A DNA stretch of 64,000 nt from Bartonella sp. TP (GTDB lineage Bacteria; Pseudomonadota; Alphaproteobacteria; Rhizobiales; Rhizobiaceae), in NCBI RefSeq assembly GCF_030406085.1, contig NZ_CP129002.1:186001-250000 (forward strand). Direction: 5' to 3'. This document shows positions 9,691 to 18,665 of this stretch, in pieces (positions within the stretch are counted from its first letter, which is position 1; every line of letters begins with the position of its first letter). The notes under the pieces are model-generated. The model did no database searches. It saw only the letters and a program-made list of their open reading frames with translations, and was not told where the DNA came from. The position numbers were made by a program, and so were the translations under genes.

Positions 9691-10321
9691 ATATCTTTCA
9701 ACCGTTATTTGGGCTTCAATTATAGGAATCGCCATAGGCATAGCTAGTTTTTATTTTACTTTGCGCCATTTACCAGCGCTAGAGCATATTAAAATTGGCA
9801 ATTGGTACAGCACTTCTCCAGGCTTAAGCATTCAGCAAAGCCCATATGAAATTGCGCATCAAACTATAGCTCACAAATTTTCTTTAGAAACTAATGAAGA
9901 TATTATACTAAGGGCTAAATTTGACGAAAATGGCAAGCGACTAGATGCAGCCTGTGTTTATCAAATAAATGGTCCTTTTCCCCCATCTAGTTTATTTACG
10001 CTATACGCGCTAGCTCAGAATGAACGGACTGTAATAACAAATTCTATTGCAACGTTTGAAGCACAAGGAAAATTACCAATAGCCGCTTTATTACCATTCG
10101 AACTTAGCTCTAATAATATTATCGCTCCTTACAATAATGATTATACGATATATATATCTTCATTAAACAATCCAATGTCAGGGAATTGGCTTGCTGCTCC
10201 TGAAACTGGCAAATTTAGCTTAATCTTGTCTTTATACAACAGCCCCTATCTACGAGCCCGAACGGCTGAAAAACTTAAATTACCGCCGATCCATATGATA
10301 TCATGCAATAAAAAACTATAA
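9683..10321 (+). CDS. DUF1214 domain membrane-anchored protein
   Basis: The product is 212 residues with one N-terminal membrane segment (about 7-29) and a beta-rich, probably periplasmic body. Segments such as NWLAAPETGKFSLILSLYNSPY resemble the DUF1214 fold. I recall DUF1214 and DUF1254 genes behind this penicillin-binding protein in many Rhizobiales, and the same order is seen here. Function is unknown; the 8-base overlap with the PBP gene suggests a linked envelope role. DUF1214 assignment is from recall of the family, not a search. Confidence 0.7.
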   Translation: MIKYLSTVIWASIIGIAIGIASFYFTLRHLPALEHIKIGNWYSTSPGLSIQQSPYEIAHQTIAHKFSLETNEDIILRAKFDENGKRLDAACVYQINGPFPPSSLFTLYALAQNERTVITNSIATFEAQGKLPIAALLPFELSSNNIIAPYNNDYTIYISSLNNPMSGNWLAAPETGKFSLILSLYNSPYLRARTAEKLKLPPIHMISCNKKL

Positions 10322-10328
10322 GAGTACG

Positions 10329-10892
10329 ATGCAAAAGAACTTTTTACCAAAATATCTACATACATTTCTTATTGTATTTACAAGCGCTATTATTGCGCAC
10401 ATATGTACCGTACTTTATTTTCAACTTATAAGGCTAAATCCTGCCTATAATCAATTAATACAAACATACCCTAGGGCAAAATTTAGTGAAATAGCAGAAA
10501 AAGATCTGATTTTTTCAAACCGCGATATCTTTTTTAAATATTATATCTGTCCTTTTAATATTCCTAACAAAGCCATACATATATTATCAAAGGAAGCGGC
10601 AAGAAATTTTTGGGCCCTAAGTTTTTATGACAATACAGGCGAACTGGTTTATTCTTTAAATAGTGAACTCATCCACCACAAGCCATTAGATATAATTTTG
10701 TCAACACCACTACAACTTTCTTTAGTACATAAATATTATAGAGACACGCATATCTACAGCGCAGATTCAACACTTATGATAGCTCGCGGTATAACAAACG
10801 GCTTCGCCGTCTTAAAAGCATATGCTCACACCCCAGACGAATTAAAATCGGTACAAAGCCTAATCAGCTCAACATCCTGCGAAATTATTTAA
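10329..10892 (+). CDS. DUF1254 domain membrane-anchored protein
   Basis: This 187-residue protein has an N-terminal membrane segment (about 12-34) followed by a domain beginning with a NPAYNQLIQTYPRA segment typical of DUF1254. It starts 7 bases after the DUF1214 gene with an AAGAG ribosome site. In other bacteria DUF1254 and DUF1214 can be fused in one protein, which supports a joint role for this pair. Function is not known. Its 3' end overlaps the convergent 117-residue gene by 8 bases. Confidence 0.7.
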   Translation: MQKNFLPKYLHTFLIVFTSAIIAHICTVLYFQLIRLNPAYNQLIQTYPRAKFSEIAEKDLIFSNRDIFFKYYICPFNIPNKAIHILSKEAARNFWALSFYDNTGELVYSLNSELIHHKPLDIILSTPLQLSLVHKYYRDTHIYSADSTLMIARGITNGFAVLKAYAHTPDELKSVQSLISSTSCEII

Positions 10893-11238
10893 TAATCTTG
10901 TGGCGTTTATGCGTATGTCGCGGCTTCAAAATCGGTTGCTCTAGCTGTCTATCTTCAACGCTAGCTAAGTTTATTGTTTCCGTCATAACAGCATTAGCAA
11001 GGCTATTTTTATCAAAGTTTTGGCGATACATAGCATTATAACTTATCGCTATAAATGAACCAAAAAACAATAAAAAACCCAAGCTTATTAGCTTATTATT
11101 TTTTGCATAACCACTACCCAGGCGAACCAAAGCCATGCCCAGGAAAAAACACCGCCCTACAACATAGCGAAAAACTCTAAGTAAAAAAGCTACAATTTTA
11201 ACTATAGGTTTACGTTGCTTTTTAGCCTTTTTTGCCAT
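10885..11238 (-). CDS. Small basic membrane protein, likely shortened rhizobial peptidoglycan-binding-type protein
   Basis: The product is 117 residues: a strongly basic start (Lys/Arg-rich first 12 residues), a hydrophobic stretch (about 13-44), and a clear membrane segment (about 51-67) followed by a polar tail ending in Lys/His/Arg. In many Rhizobiales a longer protein with this basic-plus-membrane start and a C-terminal peptidoglycan-binding domain lies near the DUF5330 and sufE genes. Here that C-terminal domain is missing. The identification is inference from position and N-terminal pattern. The gene is divergent from DUF5330, with 64 bases between starts. Confidence 0.6.
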   Translation of the reverse strand: MAKKAKKQRKPIVKIVAFLLRVFRYVVGRCFFLGMALVRLGSGYAKNNKLISLGFLLFFGSFIAISYNAMYRQNFDKNSLANAVMTETINLASVEDRQLEQPILKPRHTHKRHKIIK

Positions 11239-11302
11239 AGTATGTCTTTAAATCAATCAATTAACTCTATGGCGTACTATCTACATTACATAACTTAATA
11301 AT

Positions 11303-11629
11303 ATGATAAAATCCTCTTTAAAATTTTGTTTATTCTTTGCGCTTGTATGCATCTTTATATCTTTATTTACAACAGAGAATATAGCGCCAATACAAACAAA
11401 CCATCTAAGCACGGCCATAAGCCCCGCTAAAGATGCAGGATATTTAAACTCTAAACTTACTGAATTAATAAATAACGGCTGCCAAGAAAGCCCTGTTATT
11501 TGTGAAACAGGGGAAAAAGTTTTTTACTCCTTAGGAACGCATATCAGAGATGGCCTGAGAGGGCTATATTTATTTTTTGACAAGCATTTTACCAATCAGC
11601 CAATTGAACCTGCAAATGTTAGCTATTAA
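11303..11629 (+). CDS. DUF5330 family small exported protein
   Basis: This 108-residue protein has an N-terminal signal or anchor (about 5-24) and a short body containing CQESPVICETGEKVFY. The paired cysteines in the CxxxPxxCETG pattern match my memory of DUF5330, a small protein found beside sufE in Rhizobiales. The sufE start is 2 bases after its stop, so they are co-transcribed. Function is unknown; a disulfide between the two cysteines is likely if the protein is exported. Confidence 0.65.
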   Translation: MIKSSLKFCLFFALVCIFISLFTTENIAPIQTNHLSTAISPAKDAGYLNSKLTELINNGCQESPVICETGEKVFYSLGTHIRDGLRGLYLFFDKHFTNQPIEPANVSY

Positions 11630-11631
11630 CT

Positions 11632-12063
11632 ATGGACCATAATATACAAACTATCGAAGAAAATTTTGAGCTACTCGACAATTGGGAAGATCGCTATCGC
11701 TACCTAATAGAACTAGGTAGCTATCTAGCCTCAATGCCATCAGAGGCCTATAGCAGTGATTATAAAATTTCAGGATGCCAAAGCCAAGTCTGGCTATATC
11801 CACAGTTAAAACCAGAACCGCACGGCACCCAAAGTTTAAATTTCTTAGGCGATTCAGACGCACATATAGTCAAAGGTTTGTTATATATTATATTAACTTT
11901 TTATAATGGCAAAACTATACATGAAGCTTTAAATGCCAATATTGACCCCCTACTGCAACGCCTAGACCTAGCAGCACATTTAAGCCAGCAGCGCACCGGA
12001 GGCGTTAAAGCCATAATTAAACATATAAAAAATTATATTGCTACTAAAGGAATTGTTGAATGA
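11632..12063 (+). CDS. sufE: Cysteine desulfuration protein SufE
   Basis: SufE takes persulfide sulfur from the desulfurase SufS for iron-sulfur cluster assembly in the cytoplasm. The 143-residue product is full length for the family, with the sulfur-accepting C49 in ISGCQSQVWL. The rest of the suf operon is not in this window, as is usual for this separate sufE. It overlaps the next gene by 4 bases (ATGA), so oligopeptidase translation is probably coupled to it. Confidence 0.93.
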   Translation: MDHNIQTIEENFELLDNWEDRYRYLIELGSYLASMPSEAYSSDYKISGCQSQVWLYPQLKPEPHGTQSLNFLGDSDAHIVKGLLYIILTFYNGKTIHEALNANIDPLLQRLDLAAHLSQQRTGGVKAIIKHIKNYIATKGIVE

Positions 12064-14165
12064 CCACAGAAAAATTTGAAAATTTAAAGCCTATAGCAAA
12101 AATTCTACCACACAAAACTATTCAACATAATATAGAGAGAATCGACAATTATCACTGGATGCGTGCAGAAAATTGGCAAGAGGTTCTGCACAAACCGCAA
12201 CGCTTAGACCCAGAAATCCGCCTATATTTAGAAGCTGAAAATAAATATCAAACGGCATTTATGCACGACACAGAGGCTTTGCAACAAGAGCTATTCTTAG
12301 AGCTAAAAAAACGTATAAAAGAAGATGACAGCTCAGTACCAAGTCCCGATGGTCCATTTGCTTATGGTCTGTGTTATGAAATTGGTGCTGGGCTTCCTAA
12401 TTTTTTCCGGACAAAAATCAATGATAGCGAACGCTTTATATATTTGAATGGCGATCAAGAAAAAATCAAGCAAAAAGCTACAGAGTATTTTCAAATAAGC
12501 TCTGTAACGCATTCTCCAGACCATAAAAAATTTGCTTTTTCTTTTGACGACAAAGGAGCAGAATTTTATACAATAAAAATATCTAGCTTTGACGGTAGCG
12601 AAACCTTTACAGATAGCATAGAAAATACTAGCGGCAGCATAGCTTGGGATAACGATTCTAGCGGGTTTTTTTATATAAAATTAGACGAACAGCATCGCCC
12701 ACATGAGGTGTATTACCACAAAATTGGGCGCCCCAGTACCGAAGATAAATTAATCTATACCGAAAATGATAGTGGCTTTTTCTTAAACATAAGCCGTTCG
12801 CTTAAAGGTGATTATATCTTTATAGATATACATGACCACGAAACAAGTGAAGTATGGCTGATAAATCCAAATACCCCGGCAACACCACCGCTTTGTGTTC
12901 GCCAGAGAGAGAAAGGCCTAGAATATTCCTTATGCGCAACCGAAGATAGTTTTTATATATTAACAAATAAAGATGGTGCTAAAGATTTTAAGATAATGTT
13001 AGCAAGTTTAGAAGCACTACTAAATGGTCGCTGGCAGGAATGCATACCACACCAAGAAGGGCGAATAATCTTAGAGCATCATGCTTATCTAGAATATTTA
13101 GTATGGCTAGAACGAGAAAATGGCTTGCCAAGCATAAAATATATCAAGCATAATGAAACAGATAACATAAAAACTATAACCTTTAATGAAGAAATATACG
13201 CCCTAAATGTTATAAATGGCTTTGAATATACAACAAGAACCATACGTTTTACCTATTCTTCGTTAACCACCCCACAACAGCTTTATAGCTACAATTTGCA
13301 TAGCCAAGAACGACATTTATTAAAAGAACAACTTATACCATCAGGACATAATAGTGAAGATTATATAGCCAGAAGAATAATGGCGCCTGCCGTAGACGGT
13401 GAGCTTATACCAATTTCTCTATATTACCACAAAAACACCAAATTAGACGGCAGCGCTCCATGTCTGTTATATGGCTATGGCGCATATGGTATTTCTATAG
13501 CCGCCGATTTCACAGCCAATACACTTTCTTTAGTAAATCGCGGCTTTATTTACGCCATAGCGCATATAAGAGGCGGAAAAGAAAAAGGCACAAAATGGTA
13601 TGAAGGCGGAAAATATAAAAACAAACCAAATAGCTTTACTGACTTTATCAGCGCTGGCAGGCATTTAGTAGAACAAAATTTTACACGTCACAACAAATTA
13701 ATAGCCTATGGCGGATCCGCTGGGGGATTACTTATGGGAGCGATAGCCAACATGGCACCACAAGATTATCTGGCAATAATAGCTATAGTACCTTTTGTTG
13801 ATGTATTGAATACAATGTTAGATGCCAGCCTGCCATTGACTCCGCCAGAATGGCCGCAATGGGGCAATCCTATAAAGAATCTAGAAGATTATAAGCTAAT
13901 CGCCTCTTATTCACCTTATGATAATTTACGCCCGCAAGATTATCCACATATCCTCGCTTTAGCAGGATTAACCGATCCACGGGTGACATATTGGGAGGCA
14001 GCTAAATGGATAGCCAAACTAAGAGCAGTAAAAACAGATGACAACCCCAGTCTATTGCGCATAAACATGGATAGTGGCCATGCTGGCTCTGCCGATAGGT
14101 TCAGCAAACTAAAGGAAGTTGCCTATATCTACTCTTATATCTTGAAAGTAAGCGATATAAATTAG
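12060..14165 (+). CDS. ptrB: Oligopeptidase B (S9A serine peptidase)
   Basis: This 701-residue cytosolic peptidase cleaves short peptides after basic residues. An N-terminal seven-bladed propeller (about 70-420) is followed by an alpha/beta-hydrolase domain with catalytic S553 in YGGSAGG, D638 in GLTDPRV and H673 in DSGHAG. Length matches the family (about 690-710). The RGG-E-G region at 504-510 reads RGGKEKG rather than the more usual RGGGEMG. Substrate class is known for the family only. It ends 71 bases from the convergent sodB. Confidence 0.92.
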   Translation: MTTEKFENLKPIAKILPHKTIQHNIERIDNYHWMRAENWQEVLHKPQRLDPEIRLYLEAENKYQTAFMHDTEALQQELFLELKKRIKEDDSSVPSPDGPFAYGLCYEIGAGLPNFFRTKINDSERFIYLNGDQEKIKQKATEYFQISSVTHSPDHKKFAFSFDDKGAEFYTIKISSFDGSETFTDSIENTSGSIAWDNDSSGFFYIKLDEQHRPHEVYYHKIGRPSTEDKLIYTENDSGFFLNISRSLKGDYIFIDIHDHETSEVWLINPNTPATPPLCVRQREKGLEYSLCATEDSFYILTNKDGAKDFKIMLASLEALLNGRWQECIPHQEGRIILEHHAYLEYLVWLERENGLPSIKYIKHNETDNIKTITFNEEIYALNVINGFEYTTRTIRFTYSSLTTPQQLYSYNLHSQERHLLKEQLIPSGHNSEDYIARRIMAPAVDGELIPISLYYHKNTKLDGSAPCLLYGYGAYGISIAADFTANTLSLVNRGFIYAIAHIRGGKEKGTKWYEGGKYKNKPNSFTDFISAGRHLVEQNFTRHNKLIAYGGSAGGLLMGAIANMAPQDYLAIIAIVPFVDVLNTMLDASLPLTPPEWPQWGNPIKNLEDYKLIASYSPYDNLRPQDYPHILALAGLTDPRVTYWEAAKWIAKLRAVKTDDNPSLLRINMDSGHAGSADRFSKLKEVAYIYSYILKVSDIN

Positions 14166-14189
14166 CTAACACAGCGTGTAAAAATGTAA

Positions 14190-14219
14190 ATGGCGCAGTA
14201 CAAGACTATACTACGCCAT
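14190..14219 (-). terminator. Rho-independent terminator of sodB
   Basis: An 11-base stem (14190-14200 with 14209-14219, one U-G wobble on the minus-strand RNA) with an 8-base loop is followed on the minus strand by TTTACATTTTT. It lies 16 bases past the sodB stop. The hairpin is also in the tail of the convergent ptrB transcript but has no T-run on that side. Confidence 0.65.
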
Positions 14220-14235
14220 AGAATGAATAGCCAGA

Positions 14236-14844
14236 TTACTTATGCGCTTTTTCAAAAAGCTCTACAACATAATCCCAATTTATTAAATTATCCCAAAATC
14301 CTTTAATGTAAGCTGCTCTAGCATTACGATGATCAATGTAATATGCGTGTTCCCAAACATCTATCCCTAGCAAAGCATGCCCACCAAAAATCAACGGATT
14401 CTCCCCACCATTAGTCTTTATAACTTCAAGTTTAGCGTTTTTCAACATAAGCCAGGCCCAACCGCTACCGAAAACCGTGCTAGCATTCTCAGAAAATTGC
14501 ATTTGTAAATTTTCTATAGAGCCAAAGCTTTCTTTTATAAGCTTTTGCAAAGCTTCCGGAAGTTTAGGGCTTCCACCACCATTTTTTTTCATCCAACGCC
14601 AATAATGTGTATGATTATAATGCTGAGCCACATTATTAAATAATCCCATATGTTTTTGGTGGCTGTGTTTAACAACTTCCTCTAAACTTAATCCTTTTAA
14701 ATCGGTATCTACAATCAGACGATTCGCATTATCTACATAAGCTTTATGGTGCTTATCGTGGTGGTATTCTAAAGTTTCTTTAGACATATAGGGAGATAAT
14801 GCATCATAGCTATAAGGTAACTCAGGTAAGGTAAATTGTGTCAT
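14236..14844 (-). CDS. sodB: Superoxide dismutase, Fe type
   Basis: SodB converts superoxide to peroxide and oxygen in the cytoplasm. The product is 202 residues from the chosen ATG at 14844. An ATG four codons upstream (14856) gives 206, but the AGG that would serve as ribosome site for 14844 lies inside that extension. Metal ligands are in YHHDKHH, NHTHYWRW and DVWEHAYY. The NNVAQ and ENPLIF segments follow the iron-type rather than manganese-type pattern, though the two overlap in practice. It is monocistronic, with a terminator and a possible operator upstream. Confidence 0.94.
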   Translation of the reverse strand: MTQFTLPELPYSYDALSPYMSKETLEYHHDKHHKAYVDNANRLIVDTDLKGLSLEEVVKHSHQKHMGLFNNVAQHYNHTHYWRWMKKNGGGSPKLPEALQKLIKESFGSIENLQMQFSENASTVFGSGWAWLMLKNAKLEVIKTNGGENPLIFGGHALLGIDVWEHAYYIDHRNARAAYIKGFWDNLINWDYVVELFEKAHK

Positions 14845-14862
14845 ATTAAGCCTCATTAAGAT

Positions 14863-14893
14863 ATTATATGCTGGCAGACCACATGACGCCAGC
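14863..14893 (-). promoter_or_regulatory. sodB promoter with inverted repeat
   Basis: On the minus strand TATAAT (14868-14863) lies 18 bases before the sodB ATG. Just upstream is an inverted repeat, GCTGGC at 14893-14888 and GCCAGC at 14875-14870, 12 bases apart, covering the place of a -35 box. No good TTGACA-like hexamer is visible, so an activator or repressor may bind the repeat. Confidence 0.4.
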
Positions 14894-14965
14894 TAGTTAT
14901 AAATGGAGTATATCGCAATTAGTTCAAAAAATACAGTCTAAACTATATAAATAAAATATCAAATT

Positions 14966-15039
14966 TGGCTGGGGTACCTGGATTCGAACCAGGGATGGCG
15001 GTACCAAAAACCGCTGCCTTACCGCTTGGCTATACCCCA
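14966..15039 (-). tRNA. trnQ: tRNA-Gln (anticodon TTG)
   Basis: The minus strand from 15039 to 14966 folds as a tRNA. The 7-bp acceptor stem TGGGGTA pairs with TACCCCA. The anticodon stem GCGGT pairs with ACCGC around a loop TTTTGGT whose middle bases are TTG. The T arm has GGTTCGAATCC. The discriminator is G and CCA is encoded. TTG reads glutamine CAA and, by wobble, CAG. Confidence 0.97.
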
Positions 15040-15066
15040 AAACAATAGTTCAGTAACTAACAACAT

Positions 15067-15095
15067 CTTATAAGCCATGATTAGCTTTTAAGCAA
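15067..15095 (-). promoter_or_regulatory. Candidate promoter of tRNA-Gln
   Basis: On the minus strand TTGCTT (15095-15090) and TATAAG (15072-15067) are 17 bases apart. The tRNA starts 27 bases after the -10, which leaves a short 5' leader for RNase P. Confidence 0.4.
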
Positions 15096-15123
15096 TATCT
15101 AAACAAAGAAATTTTTTATTTTT

Positions 15124-15861
15124 TTATTTAGTGGTAGGATCATAATCACCTATCAAAAGTGACCCATCTAATTGCTGTAACAATGAGCTAATTACAGCAT
15201 CGCTCAGGCCACCGTCACGCAGCAAGCTACAAGTAGCGCTTCGAGCATCTACAAAAACTGTATCTCTTTCTTTTTGGATGCGTATAACAATATGAGAAAT
15301 AAAGCCTGTAAGCAAATCCTTACATTTTAGCTCTAGCAAAGCCATTTGGTTATTTTGCTGTTGTTGCATAACAGTCCAATGGTTGGCACTGGCAAGTTGC
15401 GTTATAGCTATTATAGTATTATCTATGCTAGTGTCATAACGCCTAGGCACCTCTCGCGATAAAATTACCGCAGTTGGGTTATAATCTTTACAACCAACAA
15501 TAAACTCTGGTGGATTATTTAACTCTGTAGAAACATCATTTACCATAGGAGATTTATAAAATTTTACTACGACTAACCCAACAAAGGCCAATACAAAACT
15601 AGAGTAAAGAGCAGCGCGCAGTGCTTTCAAGCCACCCTTATCGCCATACCGCCACATATCTCTTAAGGCTAGGGCTACCAACAATAAGCTGGCCAGAGCG
15701 CATATAACAGCAATTTTTATAAAAAGAAAAAATAGTTCTTGCGATATAATTTCAAAATAATGCAGCAAATCTGTAATTATTAAAAGCCAAAGAGACAACA
15801 ATCCAAAATAAGAGCATAAATGAACAAAACGCGAATATTGGCGTATATATCTCATGCTCAT
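15124..15861 (-). CDS. DUF1499 domain membrane protein
   Basis: The product is 245 residues from ATG 15861. A longer frame from a TTG at 15870 would put AGGA directly against the start, while the ATG has AGGA 10 bases upstream. Three membrane segments fill the first half (about 14-34, 43-65, 83-100). The soluble second half begins with DVSTELNNPPEF, the usual DUF1499 entry motif. Function is unknown. I recall this gene beside ppdK and tRNA-Gln in other Rhizobiales, as here. Confidence 0.8.
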   Translation of the reverse strand: MSMRYIRQYSRFVHLCSYFGLLSLWLLIITDLLHYFEIISQELFFLFIKIAVICALASLLLVALALRDMWRYGDKGGLKALRAALYSSFVLAFVGLVVVKFYKSPMVNDVSTELNNPPEFIVGCKDYNPTAVILSREVPRRYDTSIDNTIIAITQLASANHWTVMQQQQNNQMALLELKCKDLLTGFISHIVIRIQKERDTVFVDARSATCSLLRDGGLSDAVISSLLQQLDGSLLIGDYDPTTK

Positions 15862-15936
15862 ATGGCACAATTCCTGGCTAATAACTTAAATATAATAGCT
15901 AATATAACGCTAGAACTGTTTTTTTCAAGCCACCCC

Positions 15937-18603
15937 CTACTTATCACGCAGTTTTATAGCAGCTTGCGCCGCTGCTAACCTTGCAACTGGCACTCTAAAG
16001 GGTGAACAAGAAACGTAATCTAAGCCAACTTTTTCACAAAACATAATAGAATCAGGATCTCCACCATGCTCACCGCAAATACCGAGCTTAAGCCCTGCTT
16101 TACTACGCCTACCCTGCTCTGCAGCCATCTGAATTAAAGCGCCCACACCTTCTATATCAATAGAAACAAACGGATCCTGCGGCAATAAATTCTTAGCTAT
16201 GTAAGTAGCTAAAAAAGGAGCAGCATCATCGCGCGAAATACCAAAAGTAGTCTGCGTTAGGTCATTTGTTCCAAAAGAGAAAAATTCTGCTGTCTTAGCT
16301 ATATCATTTGCGCATAATGCCGCTCTCGGCAGCTCTATCATGGTGCCTACTATATAAGGAATTTGCATAGCTTTTTCCTGCATCACTGCTTGCGCCTCTT
16401 CATCAATATATTTTTTTATATAATCAAATTCAGCTTTCGTAGCAATTAGTGGCACCATAATTTCTGCCTCTATAGGCTTGCCAGTAGCTAGCGCTGCCTC
16501 GCATGCAGCTTCAAATATCGCTCTTGCCTGGCAACGCGCAATTTCAGGATAGGCAATAGCCAAGCGACAACCACGTAGCCCCAACATAGGGTTAAACTCA
16601 TGCAGTTCTATAGCACGCGCTTCTAATAACGCCACGTCTACTTGCATTATTGCTGCTATTTCTACAATTTCCGTTGTTTCTTTTGGCAAAAATTCATGCA
16701 AAGGAGGATCCAACAAGCGTATAGTTAAAGGCATGCCCTGCATCACCTCAAAAAGCTGGATAAAATCACCCCGTTGCATAGGCAATAATTTATCCAAGGC
16801 TTTTTTGCGACCAGCCTCACTATTAGCTAGTATCATTTCTCTAACCACATTTATGCGATCTTCAGCAAAAAACATATGTTCTGTACGGCACAAGCCTATT
16901 CCCTGCGCACCAAATTTAACAGCAGCCTTAGCTTCTACCACGGTTTCCGCATTTGCCCGCACATCCATACGCCGAATCTCATCTGCCCACTGCATTAAAA
17001 GGGCAAAATCACCATCCAACTCCGGCTCATGCATAGCTACTTCACCTTTGATAACTTGTCCAGTACTGCCATCCAAAGTAATTATATCACCAGCTTTAAA
17101 AATACGGTCACCGACCTGCATCACTTGCATAGCGTAGTCAATTTTTACCCCGTTAGCTCCGCACACACAAGGTTTGCCCATTCCACGCGCAACCACAGCG
17201 GCGTGGCTAGTCATACCGCCACGGGTAGTAAGTATGCCCTCAGCAGCATTCATACCATGTATATCCTCTGGGCTTGTTTCCACACGCACCAAAATAACTT
17301 TTTGACCTTCTGCCACAGCTTTTTCCGCTTCCGCAGAAGAAAAAACTATAGCACCTGTAGCGGCCCCCGGTGAAGCTGGCAAGCCCTCTAGAAAAACTTC
17401 CTTTTCCTCATCAGGATCAATACAAGGATGCAACAATTGATCTAAACATTTCGCATCTACATTCAATAGTGCCTCTTCCTTAGTGATATGCCCCTCTTTA
17501 TACATATCTACAGCAATTCTTAATGCTGCCTTTGCTGTACGCTTACCGTTTCTAGCTTGCAGCATCCATAATTTACCCTTTTCAATAGTAAATTCTAAAT
17601 CTTGCATATCTCTATAATGTCGCTCTAAAATATCAGCAGTTTTAGAAAATTCTTCAAAAACCTGTGGCATTAACTTTTCTAAAGAAGACGACTCAACCCC
17701 AGAGCTCTTGCGCGATTTTTCTGTTAAAATCTGTGGCGTACGAATACCAGCCACCACATCTTCGCCCTGTGCATTTACTAAAAACTCACCATATAATTCT
17801 TTTTCCCCCGTAGAAGGATTCCGCGTAAAAGCCACGCCTGTAGCGCAGTCATCGCCCATATTACCAAAAACCATAGACTGCACATTAACCGCTGTACCCC
17901 AACTTTGCGGGATATTATGCAAACGTCGATAAACTACGGCCCGCGGCGTCATCCAACTTGCAAATACCGCTCCTATTGCGCCCCATAATTGCTCTAGGGG
18001 ATCTTGTGGAAAAGGCCTAGCTAAATTATCTTGCACCGCTTGCCTATAGGCTAAGACAATGTTTTTCCAGTCTTGCGCTTGCATTTGGGTGTCTAGCTCA
18101 TAGGATTTTTCTTCCTTATACTGTTCTAAAATATCCTCAAAAATATCATGCTCTACAGATAACACAACGTTAGAATACATTTGTATAAAACGCCTATAAC
18201 TATCATAAGCAAAACGAGGATTCGCTTGTGCCGCTAGCACCTCTACTGTGCTATCATTAAGTCCAAGATTCAGAACTGTATCCATCATGCCCGGCATAGA
18301 AGTACGAGCACCAGACCGAACAGAAAGTAATAGCGGATTTTCTACACTGCCAAAACCTCGCCCTGTCTTGTTTTCTAAATAGGTTAAAGCTTGGCTAACC
18401 AAAAACCGCAACTCTTCTGGGTATGTAAAATTATTATTATAATAATACCCGCAGACTTCTGTTGTTAAGGTAAAGCCAGGCGGAACAGGCAGGCCAAGGC
18501 GACACATTTCGGCTAAATTTGCCCCCTTACCACCAAGCAAATTCCGATCCTCAGCTGTGCCATCTGCTTCTCCGTCACCGAATTTGTATACCCATTTAGC
18601 CAT
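15937..18603 (-). CDS. ppdK: Pyruvate, phosphate dikinase
   Basis: PPDK interconverts pyruvate, ATP and phosphate with PEP, AMP and pyrophosphate in the cytoplasm and so can feed gluconeogenesis. The 888-residue product has the N-terminal ATP-grasp domain (with GGKGANLAEM near 24-33), the swivelling domain with phospho-His 467 in RGGMTSHAAVV, and the C-terminal PEP-binding barrel with GICGEHGGDP near the end. Full length and all motifs are intact. A GGAGAAAG ribosome site precedes the ATG. The gene appears to be its own unit, with 62 bases to the dsbA-like stop. Confidence 0.97.
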   Translation of the reverse strand: MAKWVYKFGDGEADGTAEDRNLLGGKGANLAEMCRLGLPVPPGFTLTTEVCGYYYNNNFTYPEELRFLVSQALTYLENKTGRGFGSVENPLLLSVRSGARTSMPGMMDTVLNLGLNDSTVEVLAAQANPRFAYDSYRRFIQMYSNVVLSVEHDIFEDILEQYKEEKSYELDTQMQAQDWKNIVLAYRQAVQDNLARPFPQDPLEQLWGAIGAVFASWMTPRAVVYRRLHNIPQSWGTAVNVQSMVFGNMGDDCATGVAFTRNPSTGEKELYGEFLVNAQGEDVVAGIRTPQILTEKSRKSSGVESSSLEKLMPQVFEEFSKTADILERHYRDMQDLEFTIEKGKLWMLQARNGKRTAKAALRIAVDMYKEGHITKEEALLNVDAKCLDQLLHPCIDPDEEKEVFLEGLPASPGAATGAIVFSSAEAEKAVAEGQKVILVRVETSPEDIHGMNAAEGILTTRGGMTSHAAVVARGMGKPCVCGANGVKIDYAMQVMQVGDRIFKAGDIITLDGSTGQVIKGEVAMHEPELDGDFALLMQWADEIRRMDVRANAETVVEAKAAVKFGAQGIGLCRTEHMFFAEDRINVVREMILANSEAGRKKALDKLLPMQRGDFIQLFEVMQGMPLTIRLLDPPLHEFLPKETTEIVEIAAIMQVDVALLEARAIELHEFNPMLGLRGCRLAIAYPEIARCQARAIFEAACEAALATGKPIEAEIMVPLIATKAEFDYIKKYIDEEAQAVMQEKAMQIPYIVGTMIELPRAALCANDIAKTAEFFSFGTNDLTQTTFGISRDDAAPFLATYIAKNLLPQDPFVSIDIEGVGALIQMAAEQGRRSKAGLKLGICGEHGGDPDSIMFCEKVGLDYVSCSPFRVPVARLAAAQAAIKLRDK

Positions 18604-18665
18604 GTGCTTTCTCCATAGTTTAACCTAACACCAACAAACTCAATGTATCATAATAGTAGCTCTAT

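Noticed and set aside
14966-15039. tRNA-Gln as an attachment site for an integrated element
   Set aside because: No integrase, direct repeat of the tRNA end, or foreign-looking genes are next to it; both sides are housekeeping.
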